Below, piece by piece: positions 21,744 through 30,222 of a stretch of DNA of 64,000 nucleotides (within the stretch, counting starts at the first letter, position 1; each line of letters begins with the position of its first letter). Position numbers and translations under genes: made by a program. Under the pieces are notes generated by a model that saw only the letters and a program-made list of their open reading frames with translations, ran no database searches and was not told where the DNA came from. Origin of the DNA: Burkholderiaceae bacterium (GTDB lineage: Bacteria; Pseudomonadota; Gammaproteobacteria; Burkholderiales; Burkholderiaceae_C); assembly GCA_919902775.1 (NCBI GenBank), contig CAKKRJ010000012.1, positions 145,728 through 209,727 on the forward strand, read 5' to 3'.

Positions 21744-22963
21744 CGCGATGCACCCTTCCTTGGTTGGCGCGCCTTTTGGGGATCTTCTTTTTGAAGGTCG
21801 TCTTTTTGAAGATCGCTTCTTGGGCGCTCGCCCCCGCGCTCAGCCAACCAATCGAGCTTGAACAGCGGCTCTTGTGCCAGACGCAGGCTCACACCGTCTG
21901 CGGTGATCGCCGCCACCCGGTGCCCCTCCAGCGTGACGCGTTGCCCCAGGCTGACCTGCGCCCAACGCGTTCCCGCCGTCAAAATCGCCAGCCGATCCGC
22001 CCCTTGTTGCCAAAGCCCTGCCAAACGCACCTGGGCCAAAGGCCAGTGGCGGGGATCTTCAGGCCAAACCGCCTGGGGCGCCGCATCCAAGGCCCCCAAA
22101 GTACCCACAGCGCCCGCCACACCGTCCGCAGCAGCAGCGGCCAAAGACACCGCCCTCTCGTTGCCCAAAGCAAACGGGGCCACCCCCGCACGGCCTGAAG
22201 ACCGGGGTGCCATCTCGGCCACATCGCGCACAAGCATCTGCCCAGGCCAGCCGCTTGCACTTGCACTTGCACTTGCACTTGCACTTGCACTGGCACGGTC
22301 TTCACCCCCCTCGCCGGGACGCATCCAGACACGCAGCACCGCATCGATCTGGACTTCGCCGGGCTTGTCCGTGGCCGCCACGCTGATTCGGTCGAGCGAA
22401 CACACCGGCCCCGTCATGGCACATGCGGCCCAAAGCCTGGACCAATCCTCAAAGCGCCCCAGCACGCGCAAGGCAGCTGCCTGGCTGGGCACTGCGGCGC
22501 TGCGCCCTGCGGCGGCCTCACCGGGCGATGCAGACGATGTCGGCGACAGGGTCGGTAGGGACGGTAGGGGGCGCAAAGACTGCAGGCGCAAACCATGCGC
22601 GGCCCACACCTGCTGCCAATCCGTCCAGATGCGCCCGTGCGGTGACAGGGCAGGCAAGCGGGCCAACAGGCTTGGCACTTCGGACACCGACGGCGGTTCT
22701 GGCTTGGCCGCAGACCCCGTCAAGGTCTTGGGCCCCTCCGCCAATTGCTGCTGCAAGCGCGCCACCGCCTGCTCGGCGTGGGCATGGTCCGCATGCACTT
22801 CGGGCTGCGCCCACCACACCCCCCACAGGCCCAGCGCCAAGCCCGCCAGTGCAAACCCCCACCGGCGCAGCCAGCGTTCGGCCAGCCGTTGCAGGGCGGG
22901 CCAGCGCAAGACGCCCCCATGCACCGCAAACGCAGGGCTCGGGGGGTTGGCATCCTGCGTCAT
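21740..22963 (-). CDS. PilO/PilP-like fusion protein of the type IV pilus alignment complex
   Basis: 407-residue protein. Residues 36-53 form one transmembrane helix followed by a coiled-coil-like stretch (EQAVARLQQQLAE) and an alpha/beta region as in PilO. Residues about 306-365 (HWPLAQVRLAGLWQQGADRL, LGQRVTLEGHRVAAITADGV) match the beta domain of the PilP lipoprotein. The two parts are joined by a low-complexity linker including seven Ala-Ser pairs encoded by a hexanucleotide repeat. No separate pilO or pilP lies between pilN and pilQ, so this gene appears to replace both. The ATG at 22963 overlaps the pilN stop. The tail has DLQK/DPQK repeats. Confidence 0.75.
   Translation of the reverse strand: MTQDANPPSPAFAVHGGVLRWPALQRLAERWLRRWGFALAGLALGLWGVWWAQPEVHADHAHAEQAVARLQQQLAEGPKTLTGSAAKPEPPSVSEVPSLLARLPALSPHGRIWTDWQQVWAAHGLRLQSLRPLPSLPTLSPTSSASPGEAAAGRSAAVPSQAAALRVLGRFEDWSRLWAACAMTGPVCSLDRISVAATDKPGEVQIDAVLRVWMRPGEGGEDRASASASASASASASGWPGQMLVRDVAEMAPRSSGRAGVAPFALGNERAVSLAAAAADGVAGAVGTLGALDAAPQAVWPEDPRHWPLAQVRLAGLWQQGADRLAILTAGTRWAQVSLGQRVTLEGHRVAAITADGVSLRLAQEPLFKLDWLAERGGERPRSDLQKDDLQKEDPQKARQPRKGASR
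22255..22296. repeat. hexanucleotide microsatellite (TTGCAC)n in the pilO/pilP-like gene
   Basis: Six perfect TTGCAC units (22255-22290) and one TGGCAC variant (22291-22296). On the minus strand each unit encodes Ala-Ser, giving seven Ala-Ser dipeptides around residues 223-236. Since the unit is two codons, copy-number changes would alter linker length without shifting frame. Confidence 0.95.
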
Positions 22964-23541
22964 GGCTTGGCTGTCCTGGGGCGTACGGGTGATGTCCACA
23001 AACCGCCTTGCGCTGCAGGCCAGGTGGCTTGCCAGACGAAATTCACTTCGTCCGAGGCGCCGACTGCCATGCTCGTCAACGCAAAAACTTGCGCCAGTTG
23101 GTCTGACAAACCTTGCCTGGCGTCGTCCATGGCATCGAAACGGGCCATCGCGCCGTGCAACTCGAGGCTGCCGGCCTCCGCTTGCAAGCGCACCAGCCGA
23201 AGGTCTTGTGTCTCGGCCTCTTGTTGCAAAGCCTTGTGCAAAGCCATCCAGGCCTTCTGGTGCGCCACGATCTGCTGCAAATGCCCCGCTTGTTCGGCTT
23301 GCCAGCGCATTTGAGTTTGGTGGCGACCGGCTTCCTGGTCACGCTGCGTGCGCCTGGCCCAAGCCTCCTCCAAATGGCTTTGGACCTGCTGCAACCGAGC
23401 CGTCTCCAGCACCAACCATTGCTGCCACGCCCAAGCCAGTGCGCCGCCTAAAAGCAAGCCGACCAACCCACTCCACCAGCGGTGAAACGCTCTGCGCTGC
23501 CGGTCCAGGCTCGGGTAATTCAGCAAATTGAGTGGGCGCAT
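22960..23541 (-). CDS. pilN: PilN-like type IV pilus assembly protein
   Basis: 193-residue bitopic inner-membrane protein. The cytoplasmic start MRPLNLLNYPSLDRQRRAFHRW corresponds to the PilN motif (INLLPYR/W in most species) that docks on PilM. One transmembrane helix (about 26-45) and a long coiled coil (LQQVQSHLEEAW...) follow, then a periplasmic ferredoxin-like domain. The start overlaps the pilM stop as TGATG, better than a TTG three codons upstream. The docking motif reads LLNYP, a moderately altered form. Confidence 0.85.
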   Translation of the reverse strand: MRPLNLLNYPSLDRQRRAFHRWWSGLVGLLLGGALAWAWQQWLVLETARLQQVQSHLEEAWARRTQRDQEAGRHQTQMRWQAEQAGHLQQIVAHQKAWMALHKALQQEAETQDLRLVRLQAEAGSLELHGAMARFDAMDDARQGLSDQLAQVFALTSMAVGASDEVNFVWQATWPAAQGGLWTSPVRPRTAKP

Positions 23542-24299
23542 CACTGCCAAGCCCTCAGCGCCAAACCCGAGGCCACCAAACGGGGGCCTGCTGGCGTGGT
23601 CATGACTTGCCTCAGGGCCTCTTCGATGGTCTCTTCCGAATCCGCAGGCGCGTTGACCTGTTCCGGCGGGGGGACCGAACGGCCCAGGTCATTGAAGCGA
23701 AACTGCCAGTCTTGCGGCGGTTGGGTCAGCAAGCTGGCCACACCACCCTGCAAAGCACGCAGCCCACGTTGCGCCGCCTGGGTTTCGGACTCGACGGCGG
23801 CCAAGCGCCACCCCGCAGCGCGGGTGCAGCTTTTGAACTCGGTCAACAGGGCCTGCGCGCAACCCATCCAATGCACACGCTGCACCAAGCCACCGGTCGA
23901 TGGCGTAGGCTCAAAATCGAAATTCACCTCATCGGTGGACAACTGCAGCGCCTGTGACACCTCCAGTTGCACCTCGTACTGCCAGTCCTCTTGGGGGAAG
24001 TCCGCAGGGAAATCGATGTAGCCCTCCTGCAATTGCGCACCCGGCAAGGCCATGTTCAGCCGGTAAGACTGGCCACTTGCACGCCCGTTCTGGCGCAAAT
24101 GCAGGCTCAACCAACTCGGATCAGAAGCGTCCTGACCCACCGGAGCCTGCAAAGAGGCCAAGGTGTGCACCTGGGCCAGGTGGGCGTTTTGCCGTGCCAA
24201 CCCGACCAAAGCCCAGGCCCCTGCTTGTGGCGCCAAGCCCCATGCATGCCGCACCGAACCCCGAGTCCACCGTCGCCACCACTGCGCCAATGCTTGCAT
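23541..24299 (-). CDS. PilM-like type IV pilus protein, short and divergent
   Basis: 252-residue protein at the position of pilM, divergent from mrcA as in most betaproteobacteria. It retains segments such as YIDFPADFPQEDWQYEVQLEVSQALQLSTDEVNFDFEPTP, which resembles the middle of PilM, and an A-rich RGLRALQGG and GPRLVASGLALRAW tail. Normal PilM is an actin-like ATPase of about 350 residues; the usual phosphate-binding glycine motifs are not apparent here. It may be a degenerate scaffold. Assignment rests on synteny plus weak similarity. Confidence 0.7.
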   Translation of the reverse strand: MQALAQWWRRWTRGSVRHAWGLAPQAGAWALVGLARQNAHLAQVHTLASLQAPVGQDASDPSWLSLHLRQNGRASGQSYRLNMALPGAQLQEGYIDFPADFPQEDWQYEVQLEVSQALQLSTDEVNFDFEPTPSTGGLVQRVHWMGCAQALLTEFKSCTRAAGWRLAAVESETQAAQRGLRALQGGVASLLTQPPQDWQFRFNDLGRSVPPPEQVNAPADSEETIEEALRQVMTTPAGPRLVASGLALRAWQ

Positions 24300-24436
24300 G
24301 CCGAGCCTCTTTGATCGCGGCCTGAATGGCCTGCATGGGAAGGTTTTGTAACATGGATCAGCGTCTTCGACAATTTTTTAAAACCAAATAATTCAATAAA
24401 ACACACAAAATATCCACTCGACCAAGCCAGGATTTT

Positions 24437-24442
24437 TATAAT
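24437..24442 (+). promoter_or_regulatory. candidate -10 element upstream of mrcA
   Basis: A perfect TATAAT lies 43 bases before the mrcA start in an AT-rich divergent region. No good -35 hexamer is found at 16-18 bases, so this is a suggestion only. The rest of the 186-base pilM-mrcA gap holds no other clear element. Confidence 0.3.
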
Positions 24443-24485
24443 GGCCCGCGGCCCGCACCTTGTTGGCTGCCCCACCAGCTGACTT

Positions 24486-26873
24486 ATGCCCACCAAAGAC
24501 ACCGCATCTCCAGAAAAGCAACACCCAAAAAATCGGGCACCTGCATCCAGCGCCCTGTCATGGGTCACGACATTGGCCGTGTGGGCCGTGGGCCTCGCCG
24601 CTGCCGGGCTGGTGTCCATCCTGATGGTGGTGGGGGTCGCCATGGTGATCGCCTATCCCAACCTGCCTGACATTTCCGACTTGGCCGACTACAAGCCCAA
24701 GTTGCCCCTGCGGGTGTTCACCGAAGATGGCCAGTTGATGGGTGAATTCGGCGAAGAGCGCCGCAACCTCACGCCCATCAAGGACATTCCACAGGTGATG
24801 AAAGATGCGGTTTTGTCGATCGAAGACAACCGTTTTTACCAACACGGTGGCGTGGACTATCTGGGCATTTTGCGGGCGGGCATCGCCAACGTGGGCCGCA
24901 TGAAAAGCCAGGGCGCATCGACCATCACCATGCAGGTGGCGCGCAACGTGTACCTGTCTTCCGAGAAAACCTACACCCGCAAAATCTATGAAATTTTGCT
25001 GACCTACAAGCTCGAACACATGCTGACCAAGGACCAGATCCTTGAGATCTACATGAACCAGATTTTTCTGGGCAACCGGGCCTATGGTTTTGCCTCTGCC
25101 GCAGAAACCTATTTTGGCAAACCGCTCAAGGACATCACCATCGCCGAAGCCGCGATGCTGGCCGGTCTGCCCAAAGCGCCCTCGGCCTACAACCCGATCA
25201 GCAACCCAAAGCGCGCCCGGTCACGCCAGCTCTACATCATCGAGCGGATGGAGGACAACAACTACATCACCGCCGTCCAGGCCAAAGCGGCCAAAGCCGA
25301 ACCACTCAAGCTGCGCTCGGCGGCCGACAAGAAAATCCTGCATGCCGAATATGTGGCCGAAACGGTGCGGCAAATGGTCTTTGCCCAATATGGCCAGGAC
25401 ACCTACACCCGCGGCCTGAACGTGTACACCACCGTGCAATCCACCGAACAGATGGCGGCCTACAAAGCCCTGCGTCAGGGCATCATGGACTTTGAACGCC
25501 GCCAGATTTACCGGGGCCCCGAGAAGTTCATCGACCTGCCCGCCGATCCGAAAAAGATGGAAGACGCGATCGACGACGCGCTGGAAGAACATCCGGACAA
25601 CGGCGATGTGTTGTCGGCCGTGGTCCTGGAAGCGTCCCCCCGCAAAGTGGTGGTGATTCGCCAAAACGGGGAGCAAATCAGCATCACAGGCGACGGCCTC
25701 AAGCCCGCGCAATCGGGCTTGTCGGACAAAACACCGCCCGCCAAGCAAGTGCGCAAAGGCGCCCTGATCCGCATCACACAAACCCCCAAAGGGGCTTGGG
25801 AAATCACCCAGCTGCCCGAAGTGGAAGGCGCGCTGGTCGCGCTCACCCCCCAAACGGGCGCGATCCGGGCTTTGGTCGGTGGCTTTGACTTTGCCAAAAA
25901 CAAGTTCAACCATGTGACGCAAGCCTGGCGCCAGCCAGGTTCGAGTTTCAAACCCTTCATCTACTCGGCTGCGCTGGAAAAAGGCTTCACACCCGCCACC
26001 GTGGTCAACGATGCGCCTTTGTTTTTTGACAGCGGCGTCACTGGCGGCCAGCCTTGGGAACCCAAAAACTACGACGGAAAATTTGACGGCCCCATGAGCT
26101 TGCGCACCGGTCTGGCCAAGTCCAAGAACATGGTGTCGATCCGGGTGTTGCAGGCGGTGGGCGCGCGTCCGGCCCAGGAGTGGATCACCCGTTTTGGCTT
26201 TGACGAAGACAAGCACCCCGCCTACCTGACGATGGCGCTGGGTGCGGGTTCGGTCACGCCCATGCAAATGGCCACGGGCTATTCGGTGTTTGCCAACGGC
26301 GGTTACCGGGTGCAACCGCACCTGATCAACCGCATCACCGACTTCAAGGACCGGGTCCTGGTGGACAGCCCGGCGGTGACACAACTGGGCGAGACACCCG
26401 CCATCCCGGCACGCAATGCCTATGTCATGACCAGTTTGCTGCAAGAGGTCACGCGTTCAGGCACGGCCGCACGCGCCCAGGCCACGCTCAAACGCCCGGA
26501 CATTTACGGCAAAACCGGCACCACCAACGATGCCATGGACGCCTGGTTTGCGGGTTATCAGCAAAACTTGGCCGCCGTGGTCTGGATCGGTTACGACACC
26601 CCGCGCAAGCTGGGCGACCGTGAAACCGGCGGCGGCCTGAGCTTGCCGGTCTGGATCAGTTTCATGGAAACGGCTTTGCGCGGCATCCCCGTATCAGAGC
26701 CCGCCGTCGCCGAAGGCTTGGTCCATGTCGGTGGAGACTGGCTGTACGAGGAATACGCCAGGGGCGGCGGCATCGGCACATTGGGCACGGGGGGCGATGG
26801 CTCGGACAAAAACCCCAGCGCCTTGCCCCCTGCTGAAGAACGCAACCGCATTCTGGATTTGTTCCGGAACTGA
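24486..26873 (+). CDS. mrcA: penicillin-binding protein 1A (bifunctional transglycosylase/transpeptidase)
   Basis: 795-residue inner-membrane enzyme that polymerises and crosslinks peptidoglycan. The transmembrane helix is at about 26-57. The GT51 domain holds catalytic Glu113 in SIEDNRFYQHGG plus ASTITMQVARN and IYMNQIFLGNRAYG. An OB-like insert follows. The transpeptidase has Ser486-SFK in GSSFKPF, KSKN in GLAKSKNMVS, and KTGT at about 676. Length is typical. Divergent from the pilus genes, the classic ponA-pilM arrangement. It is followed by a REP-like hairpin that may terminate it. Confidence 0.96.
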   Translation: MPTKDTASPEKQHPKNRAPASSALSWVTTLAVWAVGLAAAGLVSILMVVGVAMVIAYPNLPDISDLADYKPKLPLRVFTEDGQLMGEFGEERRNLTPIKDIPQVMKDAVLSIEDNRFYQHGGVDYLGILRAGIANVGRMKSQGASTITMQVARNVYLSSEKTYTRKIYEILLTYKLEHMLTKDQILEIYMNQIFLGNRAYGFASAAETYFGKPLKDITIAEAAMLAGLPKAPSAYNPISNPKRARSRQLYIIERMEDNNYITAVQAKAAKAEPLKLRSAADKKILHAEYVAETVRQMVFAQYGQDTYTRGLNVYTTVQSTEQMAAYKALRQGIMDFERRQIYRGPEKFIDLPADPKKMEDAIDDALEEHPDNGDVLSAVVLEASPRKVVVIRQNGEQISITGDGLKPAQSGLSDKTPPAKQVRKGALIRITQTPKGAWEITQLPEVEGALVALTPQTGAIRALVGGFDFAKNKFNHVTQAWRQPGSSFKPFIYSAALEKGFTPATVVNDAPLFFDSGVTGGQPWEPKNYDGKFDGPMSLRTGLAKSKNMVSIRVLQAVGARPAQEWITRFGFDEDKHPAYLTMALGAGSVTPMQMATGYSVFANGGYRVQPHLINRITDFKDRVLVDSPAVTQLGETPAIPARNAYVMTSLLQEVTRSGTAARAQATLKRPDIYGKTGTTNDAMDAWFAGYQQNLAAVVWIGYDTPRKLGDRETGGGLSLPVWISFMETALRGIPVSEPAVAEGLVHVGGDWLYEEYARGGGIGTLGTGGDGSDKNPSALPPAEERNRILDLFRN

Positions 26874-26892
26874 GCTTGTAAGAACCACCGCC

Positions 26893-26950
26893 TTGTGGGA
26901 GCGCGCCCCTGCGCGCGAATGCATTCGGCCGCAGGGGCGGCCTCCCACAA
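26893..26950. repeat. REP-like paired inverted repeat downstream of mrcA
   Basis: A 58-base hairpin: one arm starts TTGTGGGAGCGCGCCCCTGCG and reaches CGAAT, the other is its near-exact reverse complement ending CCTCCCACAA. A partial third copy, GTGGGAGCGCGAATGCC, follows at 26967-26983. The same sequence family recurs near 49.1, 53.6 and 62.4 kb in this window, always between genes. It may double as the mrcA terminator. Confidence 0.85.
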
Positions 26951-27003
26951 AGACCGTCGAACCCTAGTGGGAGCGCGAATGCCGCCAGCCCTTTCCGGGT
27001 GGG

Positions 27004-27333
27004 TCAGGGCGTGAACAACAGGCTTTGGCCAGCCTGCTCTGACGCGTAGCGCGACAAGCTGTCCCAGAACTCGCCCTGGCCTTTGGTGTCCATCCACTGC
27101 ACACCGTCAAACTTGTAGTGAAAACCACCGCAGCGCGCGGCCAGCCACACCTCGTGCAGGGGCTTTTGCAAGTTGATCACGATCTGGCTGCGGTTGGGAA
27201 AGGTGAGCGTGACCATGCCCCCCACGCGCTGGTTGTCGATATCGGCGTCGGTGTTGTCGTTCAGGCGATCGCTGCTGATCTCCACGCCCGACAGCAGGCG
27301 TTCAGCTTGGTCCAGAAATTCAAGGTCGGTCAT
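27004..27333 (-). CDS. cyaY: CyaY, bacterial frataxin
   Basis: 109-residue acidic cytoplasmic protein that binds iron and tunes iron-sulfur cluster assembly through IscS. The acidic N-terminal helix ([14 protein letters not shown]), the sheet segment [33 protein letters not shown] and [17 protein letters not shown] match the family, and the length is usual. It lies divergent from lptM-lysA, an arrangement seen in many proteobacteria. Confidence 0.95.
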   Translation of the reverse strand: MTDLEFLDQAERLLSGVEISSDRLNDNTDADIDNQRVGGMVTLTFPNRSQIVINLQKPLHEVWLAARCGGFHYKFDGVQWMDTKGQGEFWDSLSRYASEQAGQSLLFTP

Positions 27334-27345
27334 TACAATCGCTGC

Positions 27346-27612
27346 ATGTTGAAGGTATTGAAGATTCTAGTCACGGCGCATGCCCTTGTCGGCAGTGCGG
27401 CGATGTTGAGCGCTTGTGGCCAAAAAGGCCCCCTGTTTTTGCCCAACACCCCCGAATCGGCCGGACGGGCCACCTTGCCTGAAACGCTCAAGCCCTGGCC
27501 CGCCCGGCCGGCGTCCAGCGCCCCCGCAACGCCCACCCGCACCCCCGACACCACCACCGAAACATCGGCCCCCCAGACTGCACCTGCGGCAACCACAGCC
27601 CCATCTCCATGA
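27346..27612 (+). CDS. lptM: LptM-like (YifL) small lipoprotein
   Basis: 88-residue lipoprotein. The signal peptide ends in the lipobox LSAC, then the short conserved motif GQKGPLFLP that is diagnostic of the LptM family, which assists maturation of the LPS transporter LptD. The rest is a Pro/Thr/Ala-rich tail with no fold. It starts 12 bases from cyaY, transcribed away from it, and overlaps lysA by ATGA. Confidence 0.88.
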   Translation: MLKVLKILVTAHALVGSAAMLSACGQKGPLFLPNTPESAGRATLPETLKPWPARPASSAPATPTRTPDTTTETSAPQTAPAATTAPSP

Positions 27613-28907
27613 ACGCACCTGCCACCCCCCAAGGCCTGCCTGGCCAGCCCCACATCGCCTATGCAGGCGACCAACTCATGGTTGAGGGCGTGCGCCTGTC
27701 CGACTTGGCCCATGCACACGGCACACCCTTGTTCGTCTACTCCAAGGCGGCCATGTTGTCGGCGCTGGCCGCCTACCAGCGGGGTTTTGCCGGGCGCAAG
27801 GCGCAGATTTGCTACGCCATGAAAGCCAACTCCACCCTGGCCGTGCTGCAAGTTTTTGCCGAGGCCGGTTGTGGTTTTGACACCGTCTCGGGCGGTGAAC
27901 TGGCCCGCGTACTGGCTGCGGGTGCCGACCCTTCCAAGGTGATTTTTTCGGGTGTGGGCAAAACCCGCGCCGAAATGAAACAAGCCCTGCAAGTGGGCAT
28001 TGGTTGCTTCAACGTGGAAAGCGAAGCCGAGCTGGACGTGCTGAGCGAAGTGGCTACCGGTTTGGGCACGCAAGCGCCCATCAGCTTGCGCGTCAACCCC
28101 AACGTGGATGCCAAGACCCACCCCTACATCTCGACCGGGCTCAAAGGCAACAAATTCGGCATCGCGCACGAAGACGCCCTGCGCGCTTACCGCCATGCAG
28201 CCAGCCTGCCGGGCCTGAAGGTGGTGGGCATCGATTGCCACATCGGCTCGCAAATCACCGAAGTCACGCCTTATCTGGACGCCATGGACCGCGTGCTCGA
28301 TCTGGTGGCCGACATCGAAGCCGCCGGCATCGCCATCCACCACATCGACTTTGGTGGCGGTCTGGGCATCAACTACAACGGCGATACACCGCCCGAAGCC
28401 GATGTACTGTGGACACAACTGTTGGCCAAGCTGGATGCACGCGGCTACGGCCAGCGCCAGCTCATGATCGAGCCCGGCCGTTCGTTGGTGGGCAACGCAG
28501 GCGTGTGCCTGACCGAAGTGCTGTACCTGAAACCGGGTGAACAAAAGAACTTCTGCATTGTCGATGCCGCCATGAACGACCTGCCGCGCCCGGCGATGTA
28601 CCAAGCCTTCCACCAGATCGTGCCTGTGACGCCACGCACAGGCGATGCAACAGGACAGGGCACGCTGTACGACATCGTCGGCCCGGTGTGCGAAAGCGGC
28701 GACTGGATCGGCCGCGACCGCCAGTTATTGGTGCAGGCGGGCGACACCCTGGCCGTGTTGTCGGCCGGCGCATATTGCATGAGCATGGCCAGCAACTACA
28801 ACACCCGAGGCCGCGCGGCCGAGATCTTGGTTGACGGTGCCAAAGCCCATTTGATCCGCCAGCGCGAATCGGCGTTTGACACCTTTGCGCTGGAACAACT
28901 GGTCTGA
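27609..28907 (+). CDS. lysA: diaminopimelate decarboxylase
   Basis: 432-residue PLP enzyme that makes L-lysine from meso-diaminopimelate. PLP lysine is Lys72 in CYAMKAN. Phosphate-binding and substrate motifs are FNVESEAELDVL, GLKGNKFGI, GIDCHIGSQ, DFGGGLGINY, EPGRSLVGNAG, and the catalytic Cys in GPVCESGDWIG. The ATG overlaps the lptM stop. Length normal. Confidence 0.96.
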   Translation: MNAPATPQGLPGQPHIAYAGDQLMVEGVRLSDLAHAHGTPLFVYSKAAMLSALAAYQRGFAGRKAQICYAMKANSTLAVLQVFAEAGCGFDTVSGGELARVLAAGADPSKVIFSGVGKTRAEMKQALQVGIGCFNVESEAELDVLSEVATGLGTQAPISLRVNPNVDAKTHPYISTGLKGNKFGIAHEDALRAYRHAASLPGLKVVGIDCHIGSQITEVTPYLDAMDRVLDLVADIEAAGIAIHHIDFGGGLGINYNGDTPPEADVLWTQLLAKLDARGYGQRQLMIEPGRSLVGNAGVCLTEVLYLKPGEQKNFCIVDAAMNDLPRPAMYQAFHQIVPVTPRTGDATGQGTLYDIVGPVCESGDWIGRDRQLLVQAGDTLAVLSAGAYCMSMASNYNTRGRAAEILVDGAKAHLIRQRESAFDTFALEQLV

Positions 28908-28920
28908 ATGACGCGCTGAA

Positions 28921-28938
28921 GGCCCGGCAGCCCGGGCC
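28921..28938. terminator. hairpin between convergent lysA and the SRPBCC gene
   Basis: GGCCCGG/CCGGGCC stem of seven pairs with a 4-base loop, 13 bases after the lysA stop. No U-tract follows on either strand, so it is a weak terminator candidate. Confidence 0.4.
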
Positions 28939-28957
28939 ATGGACTTTGCCCCCCGGA

Positions 28958-29506
28958 TCAGCGCCGCTCTGAAATTTGGCGCAGCGCTTCATTCATGGCC
29001 TGAAAACCAGCGCGGGTTCCTGTCTCCAGCGATGACCTGAAGAACGGCACCAGCAGGCCTGAAAATTTTTCGCCATGAACCCATAAAACGCCCCCAGCAC
29101 CATCGGGTCGAAGCAAGAAATAATGCTCGCCATCAAACAATCCGGGCATGATGAACTGGCCTTTCCAACGGAACTCTTCCAGGGGCTGCGCCACCAGCAC
29201 AGTCGGCGAAAAAGCCATCTCACGGCCACCGACGGGTTGAATTTGGATGTTCAGTTTTCCACCGACCTCGGCCCGCCCCCCGATGTGACGGATGAACGGA
29301 TTCCACTGGGCATGTCCGGGAAAATCAAGCAACACCGACCACACGCGTTCAGCAGGCGCATGGATCAGCACCTGCGTTTCAATCTGGTGTGACATCCCAT
29401 GGATATAGGGAACAAAAACCCAAGTGGCCAGCAGCCCACCCAGGCACAAGGCCACGGTCACCCACAGTGACGTCAGCCTCCTTTTCACGGTCATCTTCAT
29501 GGTCAT
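28958..29506 (-). CDS. SRPBCC-domain protein with N-terminal membrane anchor
   Basis: 182-residue protein. Residues about 10-33 form a hydrophobic anchor or signal (LWVTVALCLGGLLATWVFVP). The rest is a START/Bet v1-like SRPBCC domain (ETQVLIHAPAERVWSVLLDFPGHAQWNPFIRHIGG..., LEEFRWKGQF, HYFLLRPDGAGGVLWVHGE). Such domains bind hydrophobic ligands. Two in-frame ATGs near 29500 follow GAGGAAAG and either may start translation. Ligand and role are unknown; it precedes msrQ only by position on the same strand. Confidence 0.8.
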   Translation of the reverse strand: MTMKMTVKRRLTSLWVTVALCLGGLLATWVFVPYIHGMSHQIETQVLIHAPAERVWSVLLDFPGHAQWNPFIRHIGGRAEVGGKLNIQIQPVGGREMAFSPTVLVAQPLEEFRWKGQFIMPGLFDGEHYFLLRPDGAGGVLWVHGEKFSGLLVPFFRSSLETGTRAGFQAMNEALRQISERR

Positions 29507-29594
29507 CTTTCCTCATCAACACACCACGAAGATGGTGACAGAGAAGATGGAAATCAACGCCAAATAGCCCACCCCAAAAAGGCCATGTGCGGTC

Positions 29595-30194
29595 TCACCG
29601 CCTTTGCAGCTTTCTCACCACCCGCCAGCCCAGCAAGATCGCCAGCAGCCCGGCATAGACCCACACCTCGGCGAAGTCTTGCTTGCCCGCACGCATCCAC
29701 CAAAAATGCAGGATGGCCAGCACCGCCACCGCGTAGACGCTTTTGTGCAGCCATTGCCAGCGCTTGCCGCCCAGCCACCGCACAGCACGGTTGGAGGAGG
29801 TGGCGGCCAGTGCCACCAAGATGACAAAGGCGGTGAACCCCACCAAGATGAAAGGGCGTTTGACGATGTCTCGAACCATCTCAGCCCCTTCAAAGCCCAA
29901 GTCAAACCAGGCGTAGCCAAGCAAGTGCAAACACGCGTAGCCAAAGCACAACAAGCCCAGCATGCGCCGAAAACGCAGCAGTTCGGGCCAGCCCAGCCAG
30001 GTGCGCAAAGGCGTCACCGCCAACACCACGCACAGGCTGCGCAGCGTCCAGTCCCCCAAGGCGCGGATCAGTGCTTCTGCAGGATTGGCCCCCAATTGGT
30101 CTTGCAAAGCTTGTGCGAGCAGCCAAACCAGCGGCAGCAGACCCACCGCCAGCAAAAGCCACCAAGAGGCCGGATGACGCAGCGCAGCCCTCAT
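29595..30194 (-). CDS. msrQ: MsrQ, haem-binding membrane subunit of periplasmic methionine sulfoxide reductase
   Basis: 199-residue membrane protein of the ferric reductase-like family with about six helices. Haem-ligand histidines lie in FGYACLHLLGYAWFDLG and WQWLHKSVYAVAVLAILHFWWM. It passes electrons from the respiratory chain to MsrP. It lies 28 bases downstream of msrP in the same operon. Length typical. Confidence 0.93.
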   Translation of the reverse strand: MRAALRHPASWWLLLAVGLLPLVWLLAQALQDQLGANPAEALIRALGDWTLRSLCVVLAVTPLRTWLGWPELLRFRRMLGLLCFGYACLHLLGYAWFDLGFEGAEMVRDIVKRPFILVGFTAFVILVALAATSSNRAVRWLGGKRWQWLHKSVYAVAVLAILHFWWMRAGKQDFAEVWVYAGLLAILLGWRVVRKLQRR

Positions 30195-30222
30195 GTGATC
30201 GCCTCCCAGCCCAGCCAGGGCA

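Noticed and set aside
22255..22296. CRISPR or integron-type array at the TTGCAC repeats
   Set aside because: Six-base units without spacers; a plain in-frame microsatellite.
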